A DNA stretch of 64,000 bases from contig NZ_JAHCAP010000014.1 in the NCBI RefSeq assembly GCF_019634815.1, positions 20,323 to 84,322 of the forward strand, written 5' to 3'. Positions 21,474 to 28,752 of this stretch are shown piece by piece. A program made the position numbers and the translations under genes. Every line of letters begins with the position of its first letter. The first letter of the stretch is position 1. The DNA comes from Dokdonella sp. (GTDB taxonomy: Bacteria; Pseudomonadota; Gammaproteobacteria; Xanthomonadales; Rhodanobacteraceae). A model generated the notes under the pieces. The model saw only the letters and a program-made list of their open reading frames with translations. It made no database searches and was not told the DNA's origin.

Positions 21474-21502
21474 TTGACAGGAACGGCCGGGATCACTACA
21501 GT
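21474..21502 (+). promoter_or_regulatory. Sigma-70-type promoter for the met operon
   Basis: TTGACA at 21474-21479 is followed after exactly 17 bases by TACAGT at 21497-21502. The predicted start near 21509 sits just before the riboswitch P1 helix, as expected for a leader-controlled operon. Confidence 0.65.
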
Positions 21503-21512
21503 GCGCGCACTG

Positions 21513-21627
21513 CTCATCAAGACCGGCTGAGGGACAGGCCCTTTGACGCCGGGGCAACCAGCGCAACGCATTCGCGCCACGGTGCCAACTCCCGCGGGGA
21601 CGTGACCAGCGTCCAGCCGAGAGATGA
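21513..21627 (+). ncRNA. SAM-I riboswitch (S-box leader)
   Basis: All conserved SAM-I blocks are visible in order. P1 pairs CTCATC (21513-21518) with GATGAG (21622-21627). The core reads GGCTGAGGGACAGGCCC, then GGGGCAACC, then ACGGTGCCAACTCCCGC, then GAGAGATGAG. It senses S-adenosylmethionine and should lower metX-metB-hom expression when SAM is high. The expression platform is probably the hairpin at 21637-21653 or occlusion near the start codon. No T-run follows, so control may be translational or Rho-linked. Confidence 0.9.
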
Positions 21628-21636
21628 GTCGCAAGA

Positions 21637-21653
21637 CGCGCCGTGCCGGCGCG
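21637..21653 (+). promoter_or_regulatory. Hairpin downstream of the SAM riboswitch (possible expression platform)
   Basis: A perfect 7-bp stem CGCGCCG/CGGCGCG with a 3-base loop TGC lies 10 bases after the P1 helix. It lacks a T-tract, so it is not a classical intrinsic terminator. It may be the switching element of the riboswitch. Confidence 0.4.
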
Positions 21654-21709
21654 CGCTGCGATGCACTCGAAGGCTTCCTCGGGGCGATGGGCCCAACCGG
21701 AGCCTAGCG

Positions 21710-22753
21710 ATGTCACTGCACGCCAGCCAGATCGACCAAGCCGCCGCACCCGCCGACAGCGCGCGCTTCGAGGCCTTCTCTGCGCCTGCCGCGCAGGAAC
21801 GCCGGCAGGGCGAGGCGCGCGTGTGCATGACGCCGCGATACGGCGAGGGCGAGCGTGAAGTGCGCGTGCACTGGCGCCTCGAAGGCGCCGCGGGTGCTCC
21901 GGTCATCATCGTTCAGGGCGGCATTTCGGCCGATCGCAATGCCTTGCCCAGCGCAACCCATCAAGGCTGGTGGCGCGGCTTCGCCGGTGCCGGTTGTGCA
22001 ATCGACACCGCGCGTTGGCGCGTGCTCGGCATCGACTGGCTCAGTCGGCGTGATCTCGGAGCTGCACGTGCGATCGACACCGCCGATCAGGCCAGCGCGA
22101 TCGCGGGTGTGCTCGGTGCCCTCGGTATTGCGCAGGTGCATGCCTTCATCGGGGCTTCCTATGGCGCGATGGTCGGGCTGGCCTTTGCGGCCCGGTTCCC
22201 GGCGCGGCTGGCGCGCCTGTGCGCGATTGCTGGTGCGCACCGTGCACATCCGCTGAGCGTTGCCCTGCGCAACATCCAGCGCGACATCGTGCGTCTGGGC
22301 GCACGCAGCGGCGATGGGCTGGGCGGCCTTGCCCTGGCAAGGCGCCTGGCCATGACGACCTACCGCAGCGATCGCGAGTTCGCCGAGCGCTGCAGTGATG
22401 CGCCGGTATATGCCGATGGCCGCTTCCAGTTTGCCGAGGAGCCGTGGTTGCGTGCGGCGGGCGAGCGCTTTGCGGCACGCTTCGACGCCCAGCGTTACCT
22501 TGCCCTGTCCGAATCGATCGATCTGCATGCGGTCGAGCCCGAACGCATCGGCGTGCCGGTGACCCTGGTAGGCATATCGTCCGACCGCGTGGTGCCACTG
22601 GCCGATGTCTGCGAATTGCAGCGCCGCTGTGGCAGCAGCGCGACCCTGCATGTGATCGATTCGCTGTACGGACACGATGGCTTCCTCAAGGAAGACGCGC
22701 AGATCGGCGCGATCGTCAGCGAAATTCTTGAATCCCGTGGAGGTGTGCAGTGA
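21710..22753 (+). CDS. metX: Homoserine O-acyltransferase, MetX family
   Basis: Alpha/beta-hydrolase acyltransferase of 347 aa that activates homoserine for methionine synthesis. The nucleophile elbow is GASYGAMVG (Ser), the acid lies in SSDRVVPLAD and the His in YGHDGFLKE. The sequence is shorter and more divergent than classical MetX, like the Xanthomonas forms, many of which use succinyl-CoA. The acyl donor cannot be fixed from sequence. The ATG at 21710 is the first sensible start after the riboswitch. It overlaps metB by 4 bases. Confidence 0.88.
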   Translation: MSLHASQIDQAAAPADSARFEAFSAPAAQERRQGEARVCMTPRYGEGEREVRVHWRLEGAAGAPVIIVQGGISADRNALPSATHQGWWRGFAGAGCAIDTARWRVLGIDWLSRRDLGAARAIDTADQASAIAGVLGALGIAQVHAFIGASYGAMVGLAFAARFPARLARLCAIAGAHRAHPLSVALRNIQRDIVRLGARSGDGLGGLALARRLAMTTYRSDREFAERCSDAPVYADGRFQFAEEPWLRAAGERFAARFDAQRYLALSESIDLHAVEPERIGVPVTLVGISSDRVVPLADVCELQRRCGSSATLHVIDSLYGHDGFLKEDAQIGAIVSEILESRGGVQ

Positions 22754-23931
22754 GCCCTGGTGCCCAGACCCGTGCCGTGCGTGCCGGCATTGAGAGCGAC
22801 ACGCAACATGGCGCGGTGGTGCCGCCGCTGCACTTGAGCACGAACTACACGTTCGATGGCTTTGGCCGCAAGCGCACCTACGACTACTCGCGCAGCGGCA
22901 ATCCCACGCGCGACCAGCTCGCCGGCGCACTCGCCGATCTCGAAGGCGGCGCCGGCGCGGTGGTGACCGCGAGCGGCATGGCTGCGGTGGCGCTGGCACT
23001 CGAACTGGTGCCGTCAGGTGGCCGCGTGGTCGCCGCGCACGATTGCTACGGCGGCACCTGGCGTTTGCTTGATGCATGGGCGAAGAAGGGACGCTTCCAG
23101 GTCGAGTTCGTCGACCTCACCGATCCGGTGAAGCTCGCCGCGGCACTGGCGCAAAAGCCCGCGCTGGTATGGGTGGAAACACCGTCCAATCCACTGCTGC
23201 GCATCACCGACATTCGCCATGTCGCCCAGGCCGCGCATGCGGCGGGCGCGTTGTGCGTGGTCGACAACACCTTCCTCTCGCCAGCCTTGCAGCAGCCGAT
23301 CGCGCTCGGCGCCGACGTGGTCGTGCATTCGACCACCAAGTACATCAATGGCCACAGCGATGTCGTCGGCGGCGCCGTGATCGCGCGCGACGCCGCGCTC
23401 GCCGAGCAGCTCAAGTGGTGGGGCAATTGCCTGGGTTTGACCGGCGCGCCGTTCGACAGCTTTCTCACCCTGCGCGGCTTGCGCACGCTTGGCCCGCGCC
23501 TGCGCGCGCATTGCGAAAACGCCGCACGCATCGCCGCGCTGCTCGATGCGCATACTGCCGTGACGCGCGTGTATTGGCCGGGGCTCGCCGATCATCCGGG
23601 GCATCTACTCGCCGCGCGCCAGCAGACAGGCTTCGGTGCCATGCTCAGTTTCGAGCTGGCCGGCGGCGTGGAAGCGATCGCCGCCTTCGTCGATGGCCTG
23701 CAGTTCTTCTCGCTGGCCGAGTCGCTGGGCGGCGTGGAAAGCCTGATCGCGCATCCGGCGAGCATGACCCATGCCTCGATGGCGCCCGAAGCGCGGCGCA
23801 ATGCGGGCATCAGCGACGACCTGCTGCGCCTGTCGGTGGGCATCGAGGACGGCGAGGACCTGTGCCACGACCTGACCGCAGCCCTGCAGCGCGCGCAGCG
23901 CGCCGACAAGCTCAAACCGGTGTGTGCATGA
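22750..23931 (+). CDS. metB: Cystathionine gamma-synthase / O-acylhomoserine sulfhydrylase (PLP)
   Basis: Fold-type I PLP enzyme of 393 aa. The PLP lysine is in VVHSTTKYINGHSDVVGG, with the family strings LHLSTNYTFDGFG, YDYSRSGNPTRDQL and VWVETPSNPLLRITDI. It replaces the acyl group of O-acylhomoserine with cysteine (giving cystathionine) or sulfide. The GTG at 22750 overlaps the metX stop and the end overlaps the next gene by 4 bases, so the three are coupled. Confidence 0.92.
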   Translation: MSPGAQTRAVRAGIESDTQHGAVVPPLHLSTNYTFDGFGRKRTYDYSRSGNPTRDQLAGALADLEGGAGAVVTASGMAAVALALELVPSGGRVVAAHDCYGGTWRLLDAWAKKGRFQVEFVDLTDPVKLAAALAQKPALVWVETPSNPLLRITDIRHVAQAAHAAGALCVVDNTFLSPALQQPIALGADVVVHSTTKYINGHSDVVGGAVIARDAALAEQLKWWGNCLGLTGAPFDSFLTLRGLRTLGPRLRAHCENAARIAALLDAHTAVTRVYWPGLADHPGHLLAARQQTGFGAMLSFELAGGVEAIAAFVDGLQFFSLAESLGGVESLIAHPASMTHASMAPEARRNAGISDDLLRLSVGIEDGEDLCHDLTAALQRAQRADKLKPVCA

Positions 23932-25007
23932 GCGCCGTTCCACGTTCGCTTGCGCCGGCGGTGGCAGACACCGCACTGGTCCTGCTCGGCACGGGTGTCG
24001 TTGGCGGCGCCTTGCTCAAGCTGCTTGCCACGCCGTCCGCGGAGCGGCTGTATTTGGTCGGCGCCGCCAATTCAACACGGCAGATCGCCAATCCGCGCGG
24101 CATCGTGCCGGCCCAGGTGGTGGCGCAGCTTGGTCAGGCCGAAACCGGTCGCGACGACGCCAGCCTGCTCGCTGCGCTCAACGCCAGCGGCGCGCCGCGC
24201 CGCGTGATCATCGATGCCACCGCCTCGTCCGACGAGGCTGCGCGTCACGCGACCTGGCTTGCCGCGGGCTATCACGTCGTCAGCGCGAACAAGGCCGCCA
24301 CGGGCGAGGCGCTGGCCGGCTGGACTGCGCTCAGGCGCGCCAGCGAACGCGGCGGTGTCGCCTATGGCGATGCAGCGACGGTTGGCGCGGGTCTGCCGGT
24401 GCTCTCCACGTTGCGCCGCCTGCGCGATTGTGGCGATCGCCTGCTCGCGCTCGATGGCGTGTTCTCGGGGTCGCTGTCGTGGCTGTTCAACCAGTTCGAT
24501 GGCAGTCGGCCGTTCTCCGACCTGCTGCGCGAGGCGCGCGCGTTCGGCTACACCGAGCCCGATCCGCGCATCGACCTCGGCGGCGCCGATGTCGCGCGCA
24601 AGTTGCTCATCCTTGCGCGCACCGCCGGCCATGCGCTGGATGTGCGCGATGTCGATGTGGAAAGCCTGGTGCCGAAGCAGCTGCGCACGCTGCCGCTGGA
24701 TGAATTCCTGTCGCGCCTGGACGAGTTCGACGGTGTGCTGGCCCGGCGCCAGCACGAAGCTGCGGCGCAGGGCAAAGTGCTGCGCTTCCTCGCGCGGCTC
24801 GACGAGCATGGCCATGCCCGCGTCGGCCTCACCGAAGTCGCCACGACGCATCCGGCCGCGCGTCTGGCGGGTGCCGACAATCTCTTTGCGCTCACCACCC
24901 AGCGTTATCGGGCGCAGCCCTTGGTGATCCAGGGCGCGGGCGCCGGCCCCGAGGTCACCGCGCAGGCCCTGCTGGGCGATGTGCTCGCGCTGCGCGTGGC
25001 GCCGTGA
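23928..25007 (+). CDS. Homoserine dehydrogenase (monofunctional)
   Basis: Enzyme of 359 aa that reduces aspartate semialdehyde to homoserine. The NAD(P) site is LVLLGTGVVGGALL near the N-terminus. Catalytic-domain strings are IDATASSDEAARHATWLAAG, YHVVSANKAATGEAL, YGDAATVGAGLPVL and GVFSGSLSWLFNQF. It resembles the C-terminal half of ThrA, without aspartokinase or an ACT domain. As the third gene of the SAM-riboswitch operon it supplies the MetX substrate. The longer frame upstream lies inside metB and is rejected as the start. Confidence 0.92.
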   Translation: MSAVPRSLAPAVADTALVLLGTGVVGGALLKLLATPSAERLYLVGAANSTRQIANPRGIVPAQVVAQLGQAETGRDDASLLAALNASGAPRRVIIDATASSDEAARHATWLAAGYHVVSANKAATGEALAGWTALRRASERGGVAYGDAATVGAGLPVLSTLRRLRDCGDRLLALDGVFSGSLSWLFNQFDGSRPFSDLLREARAFGYTEPDPRIDLGGADVARKLLILARTAGHALDVRDVDVESLVPKQLRTLPLDEFLSRLDEFDGVLARRQHEAAAQGKVLRFLARLDEHGHARVGLTEVATTHPAARLAGADNLFALTTQRYRAQPLVIQGAGAGPEVTAQALLGDVLALRVAP

Positions 25008-25013
25008 GTGCGC

Positions 25014-25922
25014 TCAGCGTTCGGCCTTGCGGATCTCGATGTCGCCACTGAAGGTCTCGATCTTGATCTCGCCGCCGGCACTTCCCAGTTGCAGCTCGAG
25101 ATGGCTGCCGGGACCGTGATCGGGCTTGCTGGCGGCACCAAAATCGCTGCGGATGTCGCCACTGAAGGTTGATGCGTCCAGCTTTGCCGAGACACCTTCG
25201 GGCAAACGCAGATTGATATCCCCGCTCATCGATTCAACATCGATCTCGGCATTGCTGGCGGGCACGCCGCGAAGCTTGATGTCGCCCGAGACACTGTCAG
25301 CCGACAGCCGCTGATAGCCGCCATTGTCAGCGTCGATGTCGCCAGACACTGTTTCGAAGTGGATCTCGCCGCCGAGACCGCGGCTGAGGATGCTGCCCGA
25401 AACGGTCTCCACGTGCGTCTTGCTGGCCTTGCCGTTGATTTCGACGCTGCCGCTGATGCTGTCGACTTCTAGTTCGCCGGCACCACTGTCCAGCCGCAGC
25501 TTGCCGCTTACCGAATTCACCGAGAGGCTACGGCCATTGACCTCGCTCAGATCGACATTGGCGCTCACCGTTTCGAGTTTGAGTTGAGCGTTGCGCGGCA
25601 CCTTGAGTTCGAGGGTGGTGTCGCCCATCGCGGTGTCGGCGCCCCAGCTGAACCAGCTTGTGCTGCCGGGGGCTTCGACCTTGATCTGCAGATGCGCGGC
25701 GTCGCCTTCGATGCTCAGGCCCTTGGCGCGTGCGCCGAGCGTGCCGCTGATCGCGACTTCGTCCTTGTCCCAGCCGTGGACGCTGATCGAGCCCTTGATG
25801 TTGGAGACATCGATGCGTGCATCGGAATTGACCGGGCGCGTCTGATTGATCTGGGTCTGCGCGCTGGCAAGTCCGGCCACGAAAAGAAACGGCAGGATGA
25901 GCGGGAATGCGATGGCTTTCAT
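25014..25922 (-). CDS. Secreted DUF4097 repeat protein (putative adhesin-like beta-solenoid)
   Basis: Protein of 302 aa with a signal peptide (MKAIAFPLILPFLFVAGLAS). The rest is a run of short beta repeats of about 20 residues of the type VSGKLRLDSGAGELEVDSIS and VSGDIDADNGGYQRLSADSV. These predict a right-handed beta-solenoid of the DUF4097/DUF4098 type, probably facing the periplasm. It is encoded directly after an anti-sigma and ECF sigma pair on the same strand, so it is probably part of an envelope-response operon. The function is not known. It converges on the homoserine dehydrogenase gene with a 6-base gap. Confidence 0.82.
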   Translation of the reverse strand: MKAIAFPLILPFLFVAGLASAQTQINQTRPVNSDARIDVSNIKGSISVHGWDKDEVAISGTLGARAKGLSIEGDAAHLQIKVEAPGSTSWFSWGADTAMGDTTLELKVPRNAQLKLETVSANVDLSEVNGRSLSVNSVSGKLRLDSGAGELEVDSISGSVEINGKASKTHVETVSGSILSRGLGGEIHFETVSGDIDADNGGYQRLSADSVSGDIKLRGVPASNAEIDVESMSGDINLRLPEGVSAKLDASTFSGDIRSDFGAASKPDHGPGSHLELQLGSAGGEIKIETFSGDIEIRKAER

Positions 25923-25943
25923 GGGCTTGGGCTCCGTGGTGGG

Positions 25944-26384
25944 TCAGCCGGTCTGGTGGCCGAATTGTTCGAGTCGATCACGTCGCGTCTGCGTGCGCTT
26001 GAGCAGATCGCGCAACAATGGATGATCCGGATCGATGCGCAGTGCCTGCTCGATCTGTGCCTGTGCGGCGTCGAGCACGATCGCGCCGGCGAGCAGGCGC
26101 GGATCCTGATTCGGCGCCTGACTGCGGGCAAGCGGGAAGGTGCTTGGCAGGTCGACCGACGGCGTCACGTCCGCCGCCAGCCAGCGATGCGCAAGGGCAG
26201 CGGCGGCCAGTGCCAGCGGCAGGCAGGCAGCCAGCGCCAGCGCGGGTCTGTGCCAGGCACGTCGGCGTGGCCGCTTGCTGTCCGGAGCGCTGATGCGCTG
26301 GGCGATCGCCGGCCACGGATCGTGTTGCGGCTGGCGTTCGATGCGCATTGCTTGCAGCTGCCGTTGAAGCTCGAGCTCGTTCAT
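25944..26384 (-). CDS. Putative membrane anti-sigma factor
   Basis: Protein of 146 aa with a charged N-terminal cytoplasmic part (NELELQRQLQAMRIERQP...WPAIAQRI), one membrane helix (about 47-68, ALALAACLPLALAAAALA) and a short periplasmic tail. It has no clear zinc-binding anti-sigma (HxxxCxxC) motif. Its start overlaps the end of the sigma factor gene by 4 bases, the standard ECF/anti-sigma layout. The role is inferred from this context and topology. Confidence 0.65.
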   Translation of the reverse strand: MNELELQRQLQAMRIERQPQHDPWPAIAQRISAPDSKRPRRRAWHRPALALAACLPLALAAAALAHRWLAADVTPSVDLPSTFPLARSQAPNQDPRLLAGAIVLDAAQAQIEQALRIDPDHPLLRDLLKRTQTRRDRLEQFGHQTG

Positions 26385-26995
26385 GGCTTGCCTCTCGTCG
26401 CGGCAGGCGCGGCGTGATTGTCGAGCATGGCGCGCAGCAAGCTGCGCGCCCGGTGCAGTTGCGCTTTGGACGAACCCACGGCCATGCCCAGTTCGCGGCC
26501 GATTTCCTCGTGCTTCCAGCCTTCGACATCATGCAGCACGAGCACCGCGCGCGCGCGCGGTGGCAGGTTCGCCACCGCCTGTTCGAGATCGGCGCGCTCA
26601 CCGGCGCAAAATGGCTGATGACTGCCGCCGCAGGCTTCGAGCAGGGCTTCGTCGCAAACTTGCTCCGGCGGTTCGCGGCGCAGGTCCATCAAGGCGATGT
26701 TGACCGCGAGCCGATGCAGCCAGGTGGCGAACGCGCTCTCGAAGCGGAAGCCGGGCAGGCTCTGCCAGGCACGCACGAAGGCCTCCTGGGTGAGGTCCTC
26801 GGCGCGCGCGCCGTTCATGCCGCAGATGCGCCACACCACGCCGTGCACGCGCGCGACGTGACGACGATACAGGCTTTCGAAAGCGCGCAGGTCGCCGGCC
26901 GCCGCGAGGCGCGCCAACCGCGCATCGTCATCGCCGGCTTGGTGGTCCACCGCGGCTTGGCTCATCGGCATCGGCAAGGTCAGGCAGGCGTTCAT
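26381..26995 (-). CDS. ECF-type RNA polymerase sigma factor
   Basis: Sigma-70-family ECF factor of up to 204 aa. Region 2 reads AFESLYRRHVARVHGVVWRI followed by AEDLTQEAFVRAWQSLPGFR and FATWLHRLAVNIALMDLRR. Region 4 reads LPPRARAVLVLHDVEGWKHE and IGRELGMAVGSSKAQLHRAR. It lacks region 3, as ECF factors do. The annotated ATG is at 26995; nearer starts at 26971 or 26965 (MSQAAVDHQ) are equally possible. It should be held by the adjoining anti-sigma protein and drive this three-gene operon. Confidence 0.9.
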   Translation of the reverse strand: MNACLTLPMPMSQAAVDHQAGDDDARLARLAAAGDLRAFESLYRRHVARVHGVVWRICGMNGARAEDLTQEAFVRAWQSLPGFRFESAFATWLHRLAVNIALMDLRREPPEQVCDEALLEACGGSHQPFCAGERADLEQAVANLPPRARAVLVLHDVEGWKHEEIGRELGMAVGSSKAQLHRARSLLRAMLDNHAAPAATRGKP

Positions 26996-27045
26996 CTTGC
27001 CAGCTTGGATGCGGATGCGAGGCCGCGGGTTTAAACGGCCCGCAA

Positions 27046-28668
27046 TCAGCCGGCGGCAGATGGTTCGGCAAAGTCACTCGCCGGCAGGTGCTCGCGCAGC
27101 AGTGCGGCCGCGCCGGCCAGCGGCCCGGCGTAACGCCGCCAGGCGCCGATCGAGCGGGCATGCAGCGGCTGGCGCACCTGCGAGGTGCTGGCTGTTGCCG
27201 ACGGCGCGGCGTTGCGTGCAAGTTCGGCGCACGCCGGCTCGAACGGCAGGCCGCAGAACCCGAGCGCGTCGCGCATGACCCGCTCAGGTTCGCCTACCAG
27301 GTCCTCATAGCGCACTTCGTGGATCGCGCCGGGCATGACCTCGTGCCAATGGGCGAGCAAGTCGCGGAAGCGCACGATGTGCGCCGCTGTTTCCAGCGGA
27401 TCGTAGCTGTAGGGATAGAAATCGCCTGCGAACAGTTCCTTGAGATTGGACAGGCAGCTGTCGAGCGGATCCCGCACGAGGCAGATCATCTTCGCCTGCG
27501 GCAATGCCTTGTGGATCAGCCCGGCATGGAGGAAGTTGCGCGGGAACTTGTCGATCAGATGGGTCGATCCCGCGGCGCGCCAGTCGGTGCGCTGCAGATA
27601 GCCGCGGCCGAGGGCGCCGAAGTCGATCGTCCTGCAGGCTTCGAGCAAGCGTGGGTCGAGCAGCTCGGGCGTGCCGAAATCGGCCTCCCAGCACAACTGC
27701 AGATGGAAGTCGTTGAGCTCCCCCGCGCTTGCCACGCCAGTGTGGTTGCCGAGCAGGCGCTCGAACACGGTGGTGCCGCTGCGCGGCAAGCCAAACACGA
27801 ACACCGGCGTGCAGGCACTGGCTTCGGCCGGAGCGCTGGCGTTGACGAACTGCGCATCGCACAGCGCCTTGACCGCCGCGAAACCGGCTTCCTCGCGAGC
27901 GCCGTCCCAATCTAGCCTGGCGCGCTTGGCGCGCATGCCTTCGGCGAGTGCGTTCCAGGCGTTTTCAACATCGCCGGCGGCATCGAGCTGGATGAACAGT
28001 GCGTACTGCAACATCGCATACTGCAGACTGTCGGTTTGCGCGCGGGTGAGCGCGGCGCGGATGCGCGCAAGCTGGCCGGCGGCGTCGGCGTGGGGGTCGT
28101 GGCCGGCGAGCATGAGCATCGCCGCGGCATAGTCGGGCGCAAGCGCAAGGCAGCGCTCGAATTCGGCGGTGGCCTCGGCGCCGCGCCCGAGGTGGCGCAG
28201 GGTGGTTGCCCGCGTGTAACTGAGCATCGGCGTCGGTGCGTGGCGCGCAAGCGCCAGATCGAGCAACTGCAGCGCATCGCCGTGGCGGTCGGCCAAGCCC
28301 AGGCATTGAGCAAGCAGGGCAGCTTCGTCCGGGTGCGTCGAAACGCGCGACCAACCCGCGCGTTCGATGATGTGCGTGGCAAATCGCGTTTCACCAAGCG
28401 CCTGCAGGTGGTGGGCAAGTTCGTTGAGGCCCTCGAAACGGCCGCTTTCGCGCATGCCCAAGGCAGCCGAGCGGGCATGCTCGACCGCGGTGCGGAATTC
28501 GCCATTGGCGTTTGCCGCCGAGGACAGCGCAAACCAGGCCATCGGGTGGGAACGGTCTATTTCGACGACCGCGGCAAATGCGGCGAGCGCATTGGCGTAG
28601 TCGGCGTTGCGCATGCATTCGTTCGCGCGCTGCCAATGGCGGGCGACTTCGGCTTGGGGATTGGTCAC
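27046..28668 (-). CDS. TPR-repeat sulfotransferase
   Basis: Protein of 540 aa with two parts. TPR-like helices occupy about 1-250 (VARHWQRANECMRNADYANA, FAAVVEIDRSHPMAWFALSS). A PAPS-dependent sulfotransferase domain runs from about 265 to the end. The 5'-phosphosulfate loop is seen as VFGLPRSGTTVFERLLGNHT, with the 3'-phosphate region MICLVRDPLDSCLSNLKELF and later YEDLVGEPERVMRDALGFCG. This TPR-sulfotransferase type is common in Xanthomonadales and other environmental bacteria; the acceptor is unknown. The GTG at 28668 (VTNPQAEVARHW) is chosen because the TPR part starts there. Confidence 0.85.
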   Translation of the reverse strand: MTNPQAEVARHWQRANECMRNADYANALAAFAAVVEIDRSHPMAWFALSSAANANGEFRTAVEHARSAALGMRESGRFEGLNELAHHLQALGETRFATHIIERAGWSRVSTHPDEAALLAQCLGLADRHGDALQLLDLALARHAPTPMLSYTRATTLRHLGRGAEATAEFERCLALAPDYAAAMLMLAGHDPHADAAGQLARIRAALTRAQTDSLQYAMLQYALFIQLDAAGDVENAWNALAEGMRAKRARLDWDGAREEAGFAAVKALCDAQFVNASAPAEASACTPVFVFGLPRSGTTVFERLLGNHTGVASAGELNDFHLQLCWEADFGTPELLDPRLLEACRTIDFGALGRGYLQRTDWRAAGSTHLIDKFPRNFLHAGLIHKALPQAKMICLVRDPLDSCLSNLKELFAGDFYPYSYDPLETAAHIVRFRDLLAHWHEVMPGAIHEVRYEDLVGEPERVMRDALGFCGLPFEPACAELARNAAPSATASTSQVRQPLHARSIGAWRRYAGPLAGAAALLREHLPASDFAEPSAAG

Positions 28669-28752
28669 GGTTCGAACCTGATGCGAAAAAGGAAACCGCG
28701 GCCGCGCGCGCCTGCGCACGGCCGGGAGCGGATCATTTTGACGCGACGGCGC

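Larger units (their letters stand above)
21329..21709. other. Leader region of the methionine operon
   Basis: This 381-base gap between divergent genes has no supported gene. It contains a sigma-70-type promoter (21474-21502), a SAM-I riboswitch (21513-21627) and a GC-rich hairpin CGCGCCG-TGC-CGGCGCG (21637-21653) without a T-run. About 56 bases of unassigned leader remain before metX. A similar GCCGTGCCGGCGCGCC string occurs near 21369 on the peptidase side. Confidence 0.75.
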
